Notes: a model not told the origin generated them from the letters alone. A DNA stretch of 42,105 nt from Paracidovorax cattleyae (GCF_900104515.1 NZ_FNJL01000024.1:1-42105), one strand, 5' to 3'; positions 1 through 8,179 are shown, numbered from the stretch's first letter. Numbers and translations: made by a program.

Positions 1-1085
1 ATGGCCGCCGCGATGGCCTCGCCCACCTGCGTGGTGCTGGCGGTGCCGCCCAGGTCCGGCGTCTTCGGCCCGCTTTTGATCACCTGCTCGATCGCCGACA
101 CGATCGCATCGTGCGCCTGCCGCCCCGCGCCCTGGCCCTGCGTCAGGAAGTCCAGCATCAGCGCCCCGGACCAGACCATCGCGATCGGGTTGGCGATGTT
201 CTTGCCATGGATGTCCGGTGCCGAGCCGTGCACCGGCTCGAACAGGCTGGGGAACGTGCGCTCCGGGTTCAGGTTGGCCGACGGCGCCAGCCCGATCGTG
301 CCGGTGGTCGCCGGCCCCAGGTCCGACAGAATGTCGCCGAACAGGTTCGTCGCCGCCACCACATCGAAGCGTCCCGGCTGCAGCACGAAGCGCGCCGTCA
401 GGATGTCGATGTGCTGCTTGTCCAGCGTGATGCCCGGATAGCCCTTGGCCACGTCGTCGGCCCGCTGGTCCCACCACGGCATGCTGATGGCGATGCCGTT
501 GCTCTTGGTGGCCAGCGTCACGTGCTTCTTCGGGCGGCTCTGCGCGAGGTCGAACGCGAACCTCAGCAGCCGCTCGGCGCCCTTGCGCGAATAGACCGAC
601 TCCTGGATCACGATCTCGCGGTCCGTGCCTTCGTACATGATGCCGCCCAGCGAGGTGTATTCGCCCTCGGTGTTCTCGCGCACCACGTAGTAGTCGATGT
701 CGCCGGGCTTGCGGCCCGCCAGTGGGCAGGGCACGCCCTCGAACAGGCGCACGGGCCGCAGGTTGATGTACTGGTCGAATTCGCGGCGGAACTTCAGCAG
801 CGAGCCCCACAGCGAGACATGGTCCGGCACGGTGGCCGGCCAGCCCACGGCGCCGAAGAAGAGCGCATCCATGCCCTTGAGCTGTTCCTTCCAGTCGTCG
901 GGCATCATCTGGCCGTGCGCGAGGTAGTAGTCGCAGCTGGCCCACTCGAAGGTGTGCAGCTCCAGCGCGAAGCCGAAGCGCCCGGCCGCCGCCTGGATCG
1001 CCCGCAGCCCCTCGGGCATGACCTCCTTGCCGATGCCGTCGCCGGGCAGCACCGCGATCTTGAACGTTTGGGTAGGGCTGGACAT
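1..1085 (-). CDS. ttuC: Tartrate dehydrogenase / D-malate decarboxylase (isocitrate-isopropylmalate dehydrogenase family), 3' end cut by window
   Basis: This is an NAD-dependent beta-decarboxylating dehydrogenase that would oxidise tartrate and/or D-malate in the cytoplasm. The protein starts MSSPTQTFKIAVLPGDGIGK, with the GDGIG nucleotide-site motif of the family at residues 15-19. Other family marks are LRPVRLFEG, the YYVVRENTEGEY segment, ATKSNG, and the C-terminal FEPVHGSAPDIHGKNIANP block. 361 codons are visible and the family is about 360 residues long, so only a few residues are missing at the window edge. The ATG at 1085 lies just inside an intergenic region shared with a divergent LysR gene, the usual arrangement for ttuC/dmlA and its regulator. 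The family is certain. The choice of tartrate over D-malate or isopropylmalate rests on overall resemblance and on the neighbour. Confidence 0.9.
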   Translation of the reverse strand, partial: MSSPTQTFKIAVLPGDGIGKEVMPEGLRAIQAAAGRFGFALELHTFEWASCDYYLAHGQMMPDDWKEQLKGMDALFFGAVGWPATVPDHVSLWGSLLKFRREFDQYINLRPVRLFEGVPCPLAGRKPGDIDYYVVRENTEGEYTSLGGIMYEGTDREIVIQESVYSRKGAERLLRFAFDLAQSRPKKHVTLATKSNGIAISMPWWDQRADDVAKGYPGITLDKQHIDILTARFVLQPGRFDVVAATNLFGDILSDLGPATTGTIGLAPSANLNPERTFPSLFEPVHGSAPDIHGKNIANPIAMVWSGALMLDFLTQGQGAGRQAHDAIVSAIEQVIKSGPKTPDLGGTASTTQVGEAIAAA

Positions 1086-1107
1086 GTGCGAGGTCTCCTG
1101 GAATGGC

Positions 1108-1223
1108 TGTGAAAATTGGAACGGAAGGCGGGGCGACGAAGGGGCCGGTCCGCCAGCATGCCGCCGATTTTTAGGCAAACCGCAGCGCAATACAATCCGA
1201 TGTCTGTGGTTCCATTGTTCACA
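1108..1223. promoter_or_regulatory. Divergent ttuC/LysR control region with a mirrored pair of 15-mers
   Basis: The 142-bp gap between the two divergent starts holds TGTGAAAATTGGAAC at 1108-1122. Its near-copy on the other strand, TGTGAACAATGGAAC, is at 1209-1223 (13 of 15 identical). Each copy sits close to one start codon. A TACAAT at 1191-1196 is a plausible -10 element for the rightward LysR gene. A pair of regulator-binding sites is inferred from position and symmetry only. Confidence 0.45.
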
Positions 1224-1227
1224 CATC

Positions 1228-2145
1228 GTGCATAAAACGCCCGCCACCGACGACCTGCGCGTCTTCACCGCCGTGGTCCGCAAGGCCAGCTTCGCCGAGG
1301 CGGCCACCGAACTGGGCGCTTCGCCGGCCTACGTCAGCAAGCGCATCCGCCTGCTCGAGGAGGAACTGGCCGTGAAACTGCTGCACCGCACGACGCGCCG
1401 CGTGGCGGTGACGGAGGAGGGCGAGCGCGTCTTCCACTGGGCGCAGCGCATCCTGGACGATTGGGACCAGCTGCTGCAGGAGGTGGCCGTGACGCGGCGC
1501 GAGCCGCGCGGCCTGCTCAGGCTGAGCTGCAGTTTCGGCTTCGGGCGGCGCATCGTGGCGCCCGCGGTGTCGCGACTGGTGGAGCGCCATCCGGGCCTGC
1601 AGGTGCGGCTGGAAGTGTTCGACCGGCTGGTGGACGTGGCGGGCGAAGGGTTCGACCTGGATGTCCGCGTGGGCGACGAGATCGCGCCGCACCTGATCGC
1701 CCGCCGGCTGGCGGGCAACCACCGCGTGCTGTGCGCGGCGCCGGCCTATCTGGCGCGCAAGGGCATTCCCCGGGCGGTGGACGATCTGGCCAGCCACGAT
1801 TGCCTGGTGATCAAGGAGCGCGACCACCCCTTCGGCGTCTGGCGGCTGCGCAGCGGCGCAGTGGACTGCACGGTGAAGGTGCGCGGGCCGCTGTCGGCCA
1901 ACCACGGCGAGATGGCCGTGCAATGGGCGGTGGATGGGCGCGGCATCGTGCTGCGGTCTCTCTGGGACGTCGGTCCCGAACTGGCTGCGGGCCGGCTGGT
2001 GCGCGTGCTGCCCGAATGGCAGCAGGAGGCCAACGTCTGGGCCGTGTACCCCACGCGGCTGGAGCGCTCGGCCAAGGTGCGCGTGTGCGTGGAGTTCCTG
2101 CAGGCCCATTTCTCGCGCGAGACGTGGGGCAGCGGGGCCGCATGA
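1228..2145 (+). CDS. LysR-type transcriptional regulator, probable regulator of the divergent dehydrogenase
   Basis: This 305-residue protein has the LysR layout. An N-terminal winged helix-turn-helix (about residues 8-66) contains FAEAATELGASPAYVSKRI and is followed by LLHRTTRRVAVTEEG. The substrate-binding domain extends from about residue 90 to the end. The GTG at 1228 was chosen because it gives the standard LysR N-terminus (VHKTPATDDLRVF), while the longer open frame upstream runs through the dehydrogenase start region. The gene diverges from the dehydrogenase, as dmlR does from dmlA in E. coli, so control by tartrate or malate is a reasonable inference. Its stop overlaps the next start by 4 bp (ATGA at 2142), which suggests co-transcription with the WYL regulator. 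Confidence 0.88.
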   Translation: MHKTPATDDLRVFTAVVRKASFAEAATELGASPAYVSKRIRLLEEELAVKLLHRTTRRVAVTEEGERVFHWAQRILDDWDQLLQEVAVTRREPRGLLRLSCSFGFGRRIVAPAVSRLVERHPGLQVRLEVFDRLVDVAGEGFDLDVRVGDEIAPHLIARRLAGNHRVLCAAPAYLARKGIPRAVDDLASHDCLVIKERDHPFGVWRLRSGAVDCTVKVRGPLSANHGEMAVQWAVDGRGIVLRSLWDVGPELAAGRLVRVLPEWQQEANVWAVYPTRLERSAKVRVCVEFLQAHFSRETWGSGAA

Positions 2146-2855
2146 ACCGTTCCGTGCGCTCCGCCCGGCTCCTGCAGCTGCTCGACGAACTGCGACGCTG
2201 CCGCCGCCCCGTCTCCGGCACCCGACTGGCCGAGCGCCTGGGGGTGAGCCTGCGCACCCTGTACCGCGACATCGGGGTGCTGCGGGCGCAGGGGGCCGAC
2301 GTGGCGGGCGATGCGGGCGTCGGCTACCAGCTGCGTCCCGGCTTCCTGCTGCCGCCGATGATGTTTCCGCCCGAGGAACTGGAGGCGCTGCTGCTGGGCG
2401 CGCGCTGGGTGGCGGCGCACGCCGATCCGGTGCTGGCCCGCGCCGCGGCGCAGGGCATGGAGCGGATCACCAGTATCCTGCCCGCCCTGCTGCGCCTCGA
2501 AGTGGAGACCAGCGGGCTGTTCGCGCCCCAGTGGTCGGGCCCGCCGCCCGAGCCGTGGCTGGGGGCCCTGCGCAATGCGATCCGGGTGGGCCACACGGTG
2601 CGCATGCGCTACACGGATGCGGACGGCGCCGTGACCGAGCGGGTGGTGTGGCCCTTCGCCATGGCATTCCTCGACCAGATGCGGCTGCTCGCGGGCTGGT
2701 GCGAGCTGCGCCAGGACTTCCGCCATTTCCGGGCCGACCGGGTGCTGGCGCTGGAGGATACCGGCGTGCGCTACCCGGCACAGCGCCACGACCTCCTGCG
2801 GCGGTGGCGCAAGGAGCGCCTGCCGGCCGGCAATGACGTGCGGGACCTGACCTGA
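2142..2855 (+). CDS. YafY-type HTH/WYL-domain transcriptional regulator
   Basis: This 237-residue protein has an N-terminal DeoR/HTH_11 winged helix (about residues 6-60; SGTRLAERLGVSLRTLYRDI). It is followed by the GYQLRPGFLLPPMMF segment typical of YafY-like proteins and by a WYL-type domain from about residue 140 (VRMRYTDADG, VVWPFAM, LAGWCELRQDFRHFRADR). The motif reads LAGWCELR, as in this branch of the family. The start is fixed by the ATGA overlap with the LysR gene. A glutathione S-transferase gene follows 64 bp downstream, a neighbour often seen with YafY-type regulators. Control of that gene through the repeats at 2859-2875 is an inference. Confidence 0.85.
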   Translation: MNRSVRSARLLQLLDELRRCRRPVSGTRLAERLGVSLRTLYRDIGVLRAQGADVAGDAGVGYQLRPGFLLPPMMFPPEELEALLLGARWVAAHADPVLARAAAQGMERITSILPALLRLEVETSGLFAPQWSGPPPEPWLGALRNAIRVGHTVRMRYTDADGAVTERVVWPFAMAFLDQMRLLAGWCELRQDFRHFRADRVLALEDTGVRYPAQRHDLLRRWRKERLPAGNDVRDLT

Positions 2856-2858
2856 CTG

Positions 2859-2875
2859 CTGACAGGATCTGACAG
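2859..2875. promoter_or_regulatory. Direct CTGACAG repeats, candidate operator of the GST gene
   Basis: CTGACAG occurs at 2859-2865 and again at 2869-2875, exactly 10 bp (one helical turn) apart. Two further CTGA(C) units lie just before them, inside the end of the WYL gene. The repeats sit 45-60 bp upstream of the GST start, where a regulator or promoter element would be expected. This is a sequence pattern only, with no known site assigned. Confidence 0.3.
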
Positions 2876-2919
2876 CGGCGGCGCGCAGACTGCGGGCTCT
2901 TTCCACCCTGGAGCGTTCG

Positions 2920-3603
2920 ATGAGCACTGAATCCCTGACCTTCTACACCCATCCCATGTCCCGCGGCCGGGTCAGCCGCTGGATGCTGGAGGAAACCGGC
3001 CTGCCGTACGAGGAGGTCATCCTGGACTACGGCAGCACGATGAAGTCGCCGGATTACCTCGCCATCAACCCCATGGGCAAGGTGCCGGCCCTGCGCCATG
3101 GCGGCGTGACGATCACGGAAGGAGCCGCCATCTGCACGCACCTGGCGGACCTGGTGCCGGAGAGTTCGCTGCTCCCCCCGCCCGGCTCGCCCCAGCGCGG
3201 CCTGTGCTACCGCTGGCTGTTCTTCGCCGCCGGACCGCTGGAGTCCTTCCTCACGGCGCGCAAGTACGGCGCCCTGGCCCCGACCTCCGAGGCGGGCTAC
3301 GGCAACGAGGCCGACCTGCTGCGCACCCTGGAGCAGGCGGTGGCCGGCAAGGCGTACCTGGTGGGCGACGGCTTCACCGTGGCCGACCTGTACCTGGCCT
3401 CGGTGATGGGCTTCTACATGCGCTTCGGGATGCTGGAGCGCCGGGCCGCGTTCGAGGACTATGTGCGGCCACACCAACAGCGTCCCGCAGCGCTGCGCGC
3501 CGCCGCCCGTGACGAAGCCCTGATGGCCGCCCATCCGCATCCCGCGGCGGCAGCGGCTGCGGCAGCCGCGACGGCCAGAACGACGGCAACGGCAGCCCCA
3601 TGA
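2920..3603 (+). CDS. Glutathione S-transferase family protein
   Basis: This 227-residue cytoplasmic GST begins with a thioredoxin-like domain (residues 1-80: LTFYTHPMSRGRVSRWMLEE, NPMGKVPAL, then ITEGAAICTHLAD, the glutathione-binding E-[SG]-x-A-I segment). An all-helical C-terminal domain contains the FTVADLYLASV N-capping motif near residue 150. The active site probably uses the Ser of PMSRGR. The last 30 residues are an unusual Ala-rich tail (PHPAAAAAAAAATARTTATA) beyond the normal family end. The stop codon abuts the hairpin that terminates the convergent yqeY transcript. The substrate cannot be read from sequence. Confidence 0.9.
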   Translation: MSTESLTFYTHPMSRGRVSRWMLEETGLPYEEVILDYGSTMKSPDYLAINPMGKVPALRHGGVTITEGAAICTHLADLVPESSLLPPPGSPQRGLCYRWLFFAAGPLESFLTARKYGALAPTSEAGYGNEADLLRTLEQAVAGKAYLVGDGFTVADLYLASVMGFYMRFGMLERRAAFEDYVRPHQQRPAALRAAARDEALMAAHPHPAAAAAAAAATARTTATAAP

Positions 3604-3638
3604 AAAACTGCCAGCGCTCCATGGCGGAGCGCTGGCAG
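3603..3638 (-). terminator. Intrinsic terminator of yqeY
   Basis: A perfect 13-bp stem pairs 3608-3620 (CTGCCAGCGCTCC) with 3626-3638 around a 5-nt loop. On the minus strand it is followed by TTTTT (3603-3607). It starts within the stop codon of the GST gene and probably also stops rightward transcription, although there is no T-run on that side. Confidence 0.85.
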
Positions 3639-3685
3639 CGAGGGGTGCGTTGTATGGCGGTGCTCCCCGGCAGGGCAGGGAGCCG

Positions 3686-4132
3686 TCAGCCGGCCAGGGC
3701 CGCCTTCACGGCGGCCGACACCTGGCCCATGTCGGCCTTGCCGGCCAGGCGGGTCTTCACCACGCCCATGACCTTGCCCATGTCGCCGGGGCCCGCGGCA
3801 CCCAGCTCGGCCACGATGGCCTGCACGGCCGCCGTCACTTCATCGGCCGACATGCGCTCGGGCAGGTAGGCCTGCAGCACGGCCATCTCCGACTTCTCCT
3901 TGTCCGCCAGGTCCTGGCGGCCCGCGCCCTCGAAAGCGGCGATCGAGTCCTTGCGCTGCTTGATGAGCTTGTCCACGATCGCGACGATGGCTGCGTCGTC
4001 CAGCGTGACGCGCTCGTCCACTTCCTTCTGCTTCATCGCGGCCTGCAGCAGGCGGATGGTGCCCAGGCGCTCGGAGTCCTTGGCGCGCATGGCGGTCTTC
4101 ATGTCTTCGGTGATCTGTTCCTTGAGTCCCAT
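3686..4132 (-). CDS. yqeY: YqeY/GatB-like domain protein
   Basis: This 148-residue protein matches the usual YqeY length. It has the typical start MGLKEQITEDMKTAMRAKD and the LRLLQAA-type helix (RLGTIRLLQAAMKQKEVDE), then LIKQRKDSIAAFE, LQAYLPERMSADE and the C-terminal GDMGKVMGVVKTRLAGKADM. The family resembles the tail domain of the amidotransferase subunit GatB and is widely linked with rpsU, as here. A direct biochemical role is not established. The start at 4132 is preceded on the minus strand by an AAGGAAA ribosome-binding site. Terminators lie on both sides, so it may be transcribed separately from rpsU or by read-through. Confidence 0.93.
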   Translation of the reverse strand: MGLKEQITEDMKTAMRAKDSERLGTIRLLQAAMKQKEVDERVTLDDAAIVAIVDKLIKQRKDSIAAFEGAGRQDLADKEKSEMAVLQAYLPERMSADEVTAAVQAIVAELGAAGPGDMGKVMGVVKTRLAGKADMGQVSAAVKAALAG

Positions 4133-4186
4133 GGCAGATTTCCTTGTATTGATTGGATGGATCAGGCAGAGCTGGAGGGTTTGCAC

Positions 4187-4266
4187 AAAGCCCCTCCGGC
4201 GAGGCGCAACGCCGCAGACAGTAGTGTCGCTACGGCAAGGCGTTGCAACGACGCTGGAGGGGCTTT
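4187..4266. other. Long imperfect hairpin between rpsU and yqeY
   Basis: AAAGCCCCTCC (4187-4197) pairs perfectly with GGAGGGGCTTT (4256-4266). Inside it GCAACGCC (4206-4213) pairs with GGCGTTGC (4239-4246), which makes an 80-nt stem-loop. On the plus strand the outer arm runs into TTTTT (4264-4268 region), as in an intrinsic terminator. On the minus strand the run is CTTTG. It lies about 55 bp upstream of the yqeY start, downstream of the rpsU terminator. It could block antisense transcription or modulate yqeY expression. Confidence 0.5.
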
Positions 4267-4287
4267 TTGCAGACCCGTAAAACGACA

Positions 4288-4319
4288 AAACCCGCGCTTG
4301 GCGTCCCTAGCGCGGGTTT
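4288..4319 (-). terminator. Intrinsic terminator of rpsU
   Basis: An 11-bp perfect stem pairs 4288-4298 (AAACCCGCGCT) with 4309-4319 (AGCGCGGGTTT) around a 10-nt loop. On the minus strand it is followed by a T-rich stretch (TTTTGTCGTTTT). It lies 54 bp after the rpsU stop. Confidence 0.85.
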
Positions 4320-4372
4320 CTCGGCGGCGAGGCCGGCCGTATGAATCGTCGATACGGCGACCGACAAGCCGA

Positions 4373-4585
4373 TCAGTACAGCTTCTTGGGCAGCTGCATG
4401 CTGCGAACGCGCTTGTAGTGGCGCTTCACGGCGGCAGCCTTCTTGCGCTTGCGCTCGGCCGTCGGCTTTTCGTAGAACTCACGGGCGCGCAGGTCGGTCA
4501 GCAGGCCCAGCTTTTCGATGGTGCGCTTGAAGCGGCGCAGTGCCACGTCGAAGGGTTCGTTCTCTTTTACACGGATGGTGGTCAT
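4373..4585 (-). CDS. rpsU: 30S ribosomal protein S21
   Basis: This 70-residue protein is the standard bS21 size. It starts [20 protein letters not shown] and continues with [20 protein letters not shown] and a C-terminal [10 protein letters not shown]. It is a small-subunit protein near the 3' end of 16S rRNA that helps initiation. The basic composition and the RRFKR and RKRKK clusters fit RNA binding. A sigma-70-like promoter lies about 130 bp upstream and a strong terminator lies downstream. The protein length and both family blocks match without gaps, so the call is firm. Confidence 0.97.
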
Positions 4586-4713
4586 TCAGTGATGTTTCCA
4601 AAATGGGTGCTGCCAGCGGGTTGCGGGGAAGATCGGGCCCTGCAGCCATTCGCAGCGGTTTTCCCCGTCTCTAACTAGTATTGGCCGACGGGGTTTTGCC
4701 AGCAAAGCCGGGG

Positions 4714-4743
4714 ATTGTAGCGTTTTCTGGCAAACGCGTGTCA
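4714..4743 (-). promoter_or_regulatory. Putative rpsU promoter in the rpsU/GGDEF-EAL divergent gap
   Basis: On the minus strand TGACAC (4738-4743) and TACAAT (4714-4719) are separated by 18 bp. The spacing and the -10 element fit sigma-70. The 324-bp gap 4586-4909 otherwise holds a GC-rich leader and, on the plus strand, the hairpin at 4840-4860. I see no small gene in it. Confidence 0.45.
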
Positions 4744-4839
4744 TGCCGCTGTCCCGGCGCGTGCAATGGCCGTCTCCTGGTGCCCCGGCAAGCCCGGCCG
4801 CAGCCCGCCATGGTGCGGAAATTGCTAATAGTTGTAACA

Positions 4840-4860
4840 GCCTGGATTCGCCAGGCTTTT
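4840..4860 (+). terminator. Terminator-like hairpin in the leader of the GGDEF-EAL gene
   Basis: GCCTGG-ATTCG-CCAGGC is followed by TTTT. The 6-bp stem and short T-run make it a modest terminator. It lies 50 bp before the chosen start codon and reads toward the gene, so it could be an attenuator, or it could stop transcripts coming from upstream. Confidence 0.35.
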
Positions 4861-4909
4861 CCGGGGACGGGCGGGCGGGACGGTGCCTGCCTTTCCCCGC
4901 TGCAATTTC

Positions 4910-7900
4910 ATGTCGATCATGCACCGCATCACGGGCCGGCTGGGCCGCTGGCTGGGCCGTCTCAGCGTGGGCCGCAAGCTCATGCTCATCTACCTGCTGG
5001 ACCTCACGGCAGTCATCTACGTCTCGGGAATCCTGATCCACGAGAAATTCCTCGCCATCGATTTCGCCCGCAAGGAGATCGTCGGCACGGCCTACGCGGC
5101 GGTGGTGCGCGACGGCCTGATGGGTTCTTTCCTGCCCGGCGATCCGGTGGCGCGCGTCCTCCTGCAGGACCGCCTGCGGGACGTGCGCGGGGAGCACGAC
5201 GCCGCCCTGCGCACCGGCGACATGGCCGAGCGTTTCGCGCAGTCGCTGCAGGCCGCTGGCGGCACGGCCGCGGCGGACGCCGGCTCCGGGCCCGCGCGCC
5301 CGCAGGAGCGGGGCGCGCTGCTGCGGCAGGGGCGCGAACTCCTGACCACCGTGGCCAATCAGTCGAACCTGATCCTGGACCCGGACCTGGACAGCTACTA
5401 CGTCATGTCGCTCACCATGCTGCGCTACCCCGAGCTGCTGCAGGTAGTGCACGACACGCTGGGATTTCTCTCCGCAAGGCCCGCGCCGCGCCAGCAGCAG
5501 GCCGTCCCGGGAACGCACCGCGCCGCGGAGCTGCTGACGCTGGTGGGCCGGCTCGATGCCGTGCTGGTGGGCATCGATTCGGATTTCGACCAGGCTTTCA
5601 TCGCCGGCCAGCCGGCGCTGCGCGAACGTCTGGGCGCGACGCGCGAGGGCCTGCAGGCATCGGGGCAGGCCCTGCAGGCGCTGCTGCAGCGTGTGGCCCA
5701 GGGCGAAGTGGGGCCCGTCACTGCGGCGCAGGAACTGTATGACCGCCAGCAGTCGCTGCTGGCTTCGCTGGGGAGCGCCTGGGTGGCTGGCACGGAGGCC
5801 ATGGACGACCTGCTGCATGCGCGGGTGCACGACCTGTTCGCGCGCATGTGGCTGCACCTGGGCACGGCCGTGCTGCTGCTGGGCTGCATCCTGAGCATGG
5901 TCACCCTCGTGGCCCGGCAGATCGCCAAGCCGCTGCAGCAGCTCGCGCGGGTGGCGGACGAGGTGCGGCGCACCGGCGACCACACGCTGCGTGCGCGCTG
6001 GAACAGCGGCGACGAGATCGGCCGGCTGGTGACCGCGTTCAACGACATGCTCGCGCAGCTGGACCGCGAGCGGCTGCTGCAGCAGGAACTGGCCGCCAGC
6101 GCGCGCGCCGCGGAAGCCCAGCGCGAACTGGTGGAGGCGCTCCCCATCCCGATGGTGGTGACATCGGTGCCCGAGCACGAGGTGCTGCATTCCAATGCGC
6201 CCGCGGGCCACTGGCTGGATGGCGTCACCCACGATCCCTGGCGCGCCGGGCTGGAGCCGGGCGTGCGGGCGCGGTTTTTCCAGCGCCTGGCGGACTATGG
6301 CGTGGTGGATGAGTTCGAGGTGCGCTGGAAGGGCGGCAAGGAACCCGCATGGGCGGTGCTGTCCGCGCGGCGGCTGCGCTTCCAGGGCCGCGACGCGATG
6401 CTGACCGCGTTCGCGCCGATCAATGTGCTCAAGGTGATGGAGCAGCGGCTGGAGCTGTGGGCGAAGGTGTTCGAGGCCTCGTCCGAGGGCATCATCATCA
6501 TGAACGCCGCGCAGCGCATCGTGAGCGTGAACCAGGCGTTCTGCCGCAGCACGCACTACGACTTCTACGAGGTGATCGGCGAGCAGCTGGGCATGCTGCT
6601 CGATGCGCCCGGCGAATCCGCACCGGGCGAGTCCATCGCGCGCGCACTGGCGGACAAGGAGTCCTGGCAGGGCGAGGTGCGCTTCCGCCGGCGTTCGGGC
6701 GAGAGCTACCCGGCCTGGCTCATGGTGTCGGCCGTGCGCGAAGGCGGCAAGGGCGGAGCAGTGACCAACCACATCGGCATCGCGATCGACATCACCGACC
6801 GCAAGCGCAACGAGGAACGCATCCGCTTCCTGGCGCACCACGACGTGCTGACCGAACTTCCCAACCGCTCGCTGTGCGTGCAGCGCCTCCAGGCAGGACT
6901 GGAGCAGGCCGCCCGGACCGGCGAGCAACTGGCGGTGCTGTTCATCGACCTGGACCGCTTCAAGGCGATCAACGATACGCTGGGCCACCACATCGGCGAC
7001 GGCCTGCTGCGCTCGGTGGCGGCCCGGCTGGTGCAGTCCGTGCGCGACGGCGATACGGTCAGCCGCCTGGGCGGCGACGAGTTCGTGATCGTCATGCGCC
7101 AGGTGGACGGCGCTCAGCAGGTGCTGCGCGTGGTGGAGGAGCGCCTCATCCCGCTCATCCGGCAGAGCCATCCGGTGGAGGTGCACGAACTGAGCGTGTC
7201 GTGCAGCGTGGGCATCGCGGTCTATCCCGAGGACGGCGCGGACCTGGACGAGCTGATGCGCCGGGCCGACGCGGCCATGTACGAGGCCAAGACCGCAGGG
7301 CGCGACATGGCGCGCCTGTATTCGCTGGAGACGGACCGCCGCGTGCAGGCCCGGCAGGCCATGGAGCAGTCGCTGCGGCGGGCTCTGGAGCGCCGGGAGT
7401 TCGCGCTGCACTACCAGCCGCGCATGTCCGCCCGCACCGGCATGCCCACGGGCGTGGAGGCGCTGCTGCGCTGGCGGCATCCCTCCCTCGGGGAAGTGCT
7501 GCCGGGCGAGTTCATCCCCATCGCGGAAGAGGCCGGCCTCATCCGCGCCATCGGGGCCTGGGTGCTGGACCAGGCCTGCGCTCAGTGGGCGGCCTGGCGG
7601 GCGTCGGAAGCGGGCGGCGGCCTCGCTGGCCTGCCGGTGTCGGTGAACCTGTCGGCCGCGCAACTGGCCGATCCGCTGCTGGTGCCGGACATTGCCGCGC
7701 TGCTGGCGCGCCACGCCATGCCCGCGCGCTGCCTGGAGCTGGAGATCACCGAATCGCAGCTGATGGACAACGCCGGCGTGGCGCAGGGGCAGCTCGCGGC
7801 GCTCAAGCAGCTGGGCGTGCAATTGTCCATCGACGATTTCGGGACGGGATATTCGAGCCTGGCCTACCTCAAGCGCTTCGCGATCGACAAGCTGAAGGTG

Positions 7901-8176
7901 GACAAATCCTTCATCCGCGACATGCTGGCGAGCCCGGCCGACATGGCGATCACGCGCGCCATCATCGGCCTGGGCCGCACGCTCGGGCTGCAGGTGGTGG
8001 CCGAGGGCGTGGAGGATCTGGCCACCCTGCGCATGCTGGAGTCGCTGCACTGCGACGAGGTGCAGGGCTACCTGTTCAGCCGGGCGCTGCCACCCGAGGC
8101 ACTGCAGCGGTGGGTCGCAGACGCGGCGGCGCGGCCACCGCGCCTCCCGCGGTCCGAGGCCGCGGTGGAGGGTTGA
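4910..8176 (+). CDS. Membrane-anchored PAS-GGDEF-EAL c-di-GMP turnover protein
   Basis: A protein of about 1088 residues. In order: TM1 (about 24-43), a periplasmic sensor region of about 270 residues, TM2 (about 315-335), HAMP (about 336-385, GDEIGRLVTAFNDML), two PAS-like domains (about 400-500 and 517-635, the second with FEASSEGIIIMNAAQRIVSV), a GGDEF domain and an EAL domain. The diguanylate cyclase signature GGDEF is intact at 721-725 (SRLGGDEFVIVM). The phosphodiesterase signature is intact too: EAL at 850-852 and DDFGTGYSS from about 975. Either or both activities could therefore operate. The ATG at 4910 was chosen; an in-frame GTG at 4883 behind GGGCGGGA is an alternative that adds 9 residues. 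The gene stands alone and converges with the ABM gene 3 bp later. Confidence 0.92.
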   Translation: MSIMHRITGRLGRWLGRLSVGRKLMLIYLLDLTAVIYVSGILIHEKFLAIDFARKEIVGTAYAAVVRDGLMGSFLPGDPVARVLLQDRLRDVRGEHDAALRTGDMAERFAQSLQAAGGTAAADAGSGPARPQERGALLRQGRELLTTVANQSNLILDPDLDSYYVMSLTMLRYPELLQVVHDTLGFLSARPAPRQQQAVPGTHRAAELLTLVGRLDAVLVGIDSDFDQAFIAGQPALRERLGATREGLQASGQALQALLQRVAQGEVGPVTAAQELYDRQQSLLASLGSAWVAGTEAMDDLLHARVHDLFARMWLHLGTAVLLLGCILSMVTLVARQIAKPLQQLARVADEVRRTGDHTLRARWNSGDEIGRLVTAFNDMLAQLDRERLLQQELAASARAAEAQRELVEALPIPMVVTSVPEHEVLHSNAPAGHWLDGVTHDPWRAGLEPGVRARFFQRLADYGVVDEFEVRWKGGKEPAWAVLSARRLRFQGRDAMLTAFAPINVLKVMEQRLELWAKVFEASSEGIIIMNAAQRIVSVNQAFCRSTHYDFYEVIGEQLGMLLDAPGESAPGESIARALADKESWQGEVRFRRRSGESYPAWLMVSAVREGGKGGAVTNHIGIAIDITDRKRNEERIRFLAHHDVLTELPNRSLCVQRLQAGLEQAARTGEQLAVLFIDLDRFKAINDTLGHHIGDGLLRSVAARLVQSVRDGDTVSRLGGDEFVIVMRQVDGAQQVLRVVEERLIPLIRQSHPVEVHELSVSCSVGIAVYPEDGADLDELMRRADAAMYEAKTAGRDMARLYSLETDRRVQARQAMEQSLRRALERREFALHYQPRMSARTGMPTGVEALLRWRHPSLGEVLPGEFIPIAEEAGLIRAIGAWVLDQACAQWAAWRASEAGGGLAGLPVSVNLSAAQLADPLLVPDIAALLARHAMPARCLELEITESQLMDNAGVAQGQLAALKQLGVQLSIDDFGTGYSSLAYLKRFAIDKLKVDKSFIRDMLASPADMAITRAIIGLGRTLGLQVVAEGVEDLATLRMLESLHCDEVQGYLFSRALPPEALQRWVADAAARPPRLPRSEAAVEG

Positions 8177-8179
8177 CGT

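Noticed and set aside
4586..8050. Very long open frame on the minus strand (about 1150 codons)
   Set aside because: It is the antisense shadow of the GGDEF-EAL gene. It is His/Gln/Arg-rich with no domain, while the plus-strand frame shows complete GGDEF and EAL motifs.
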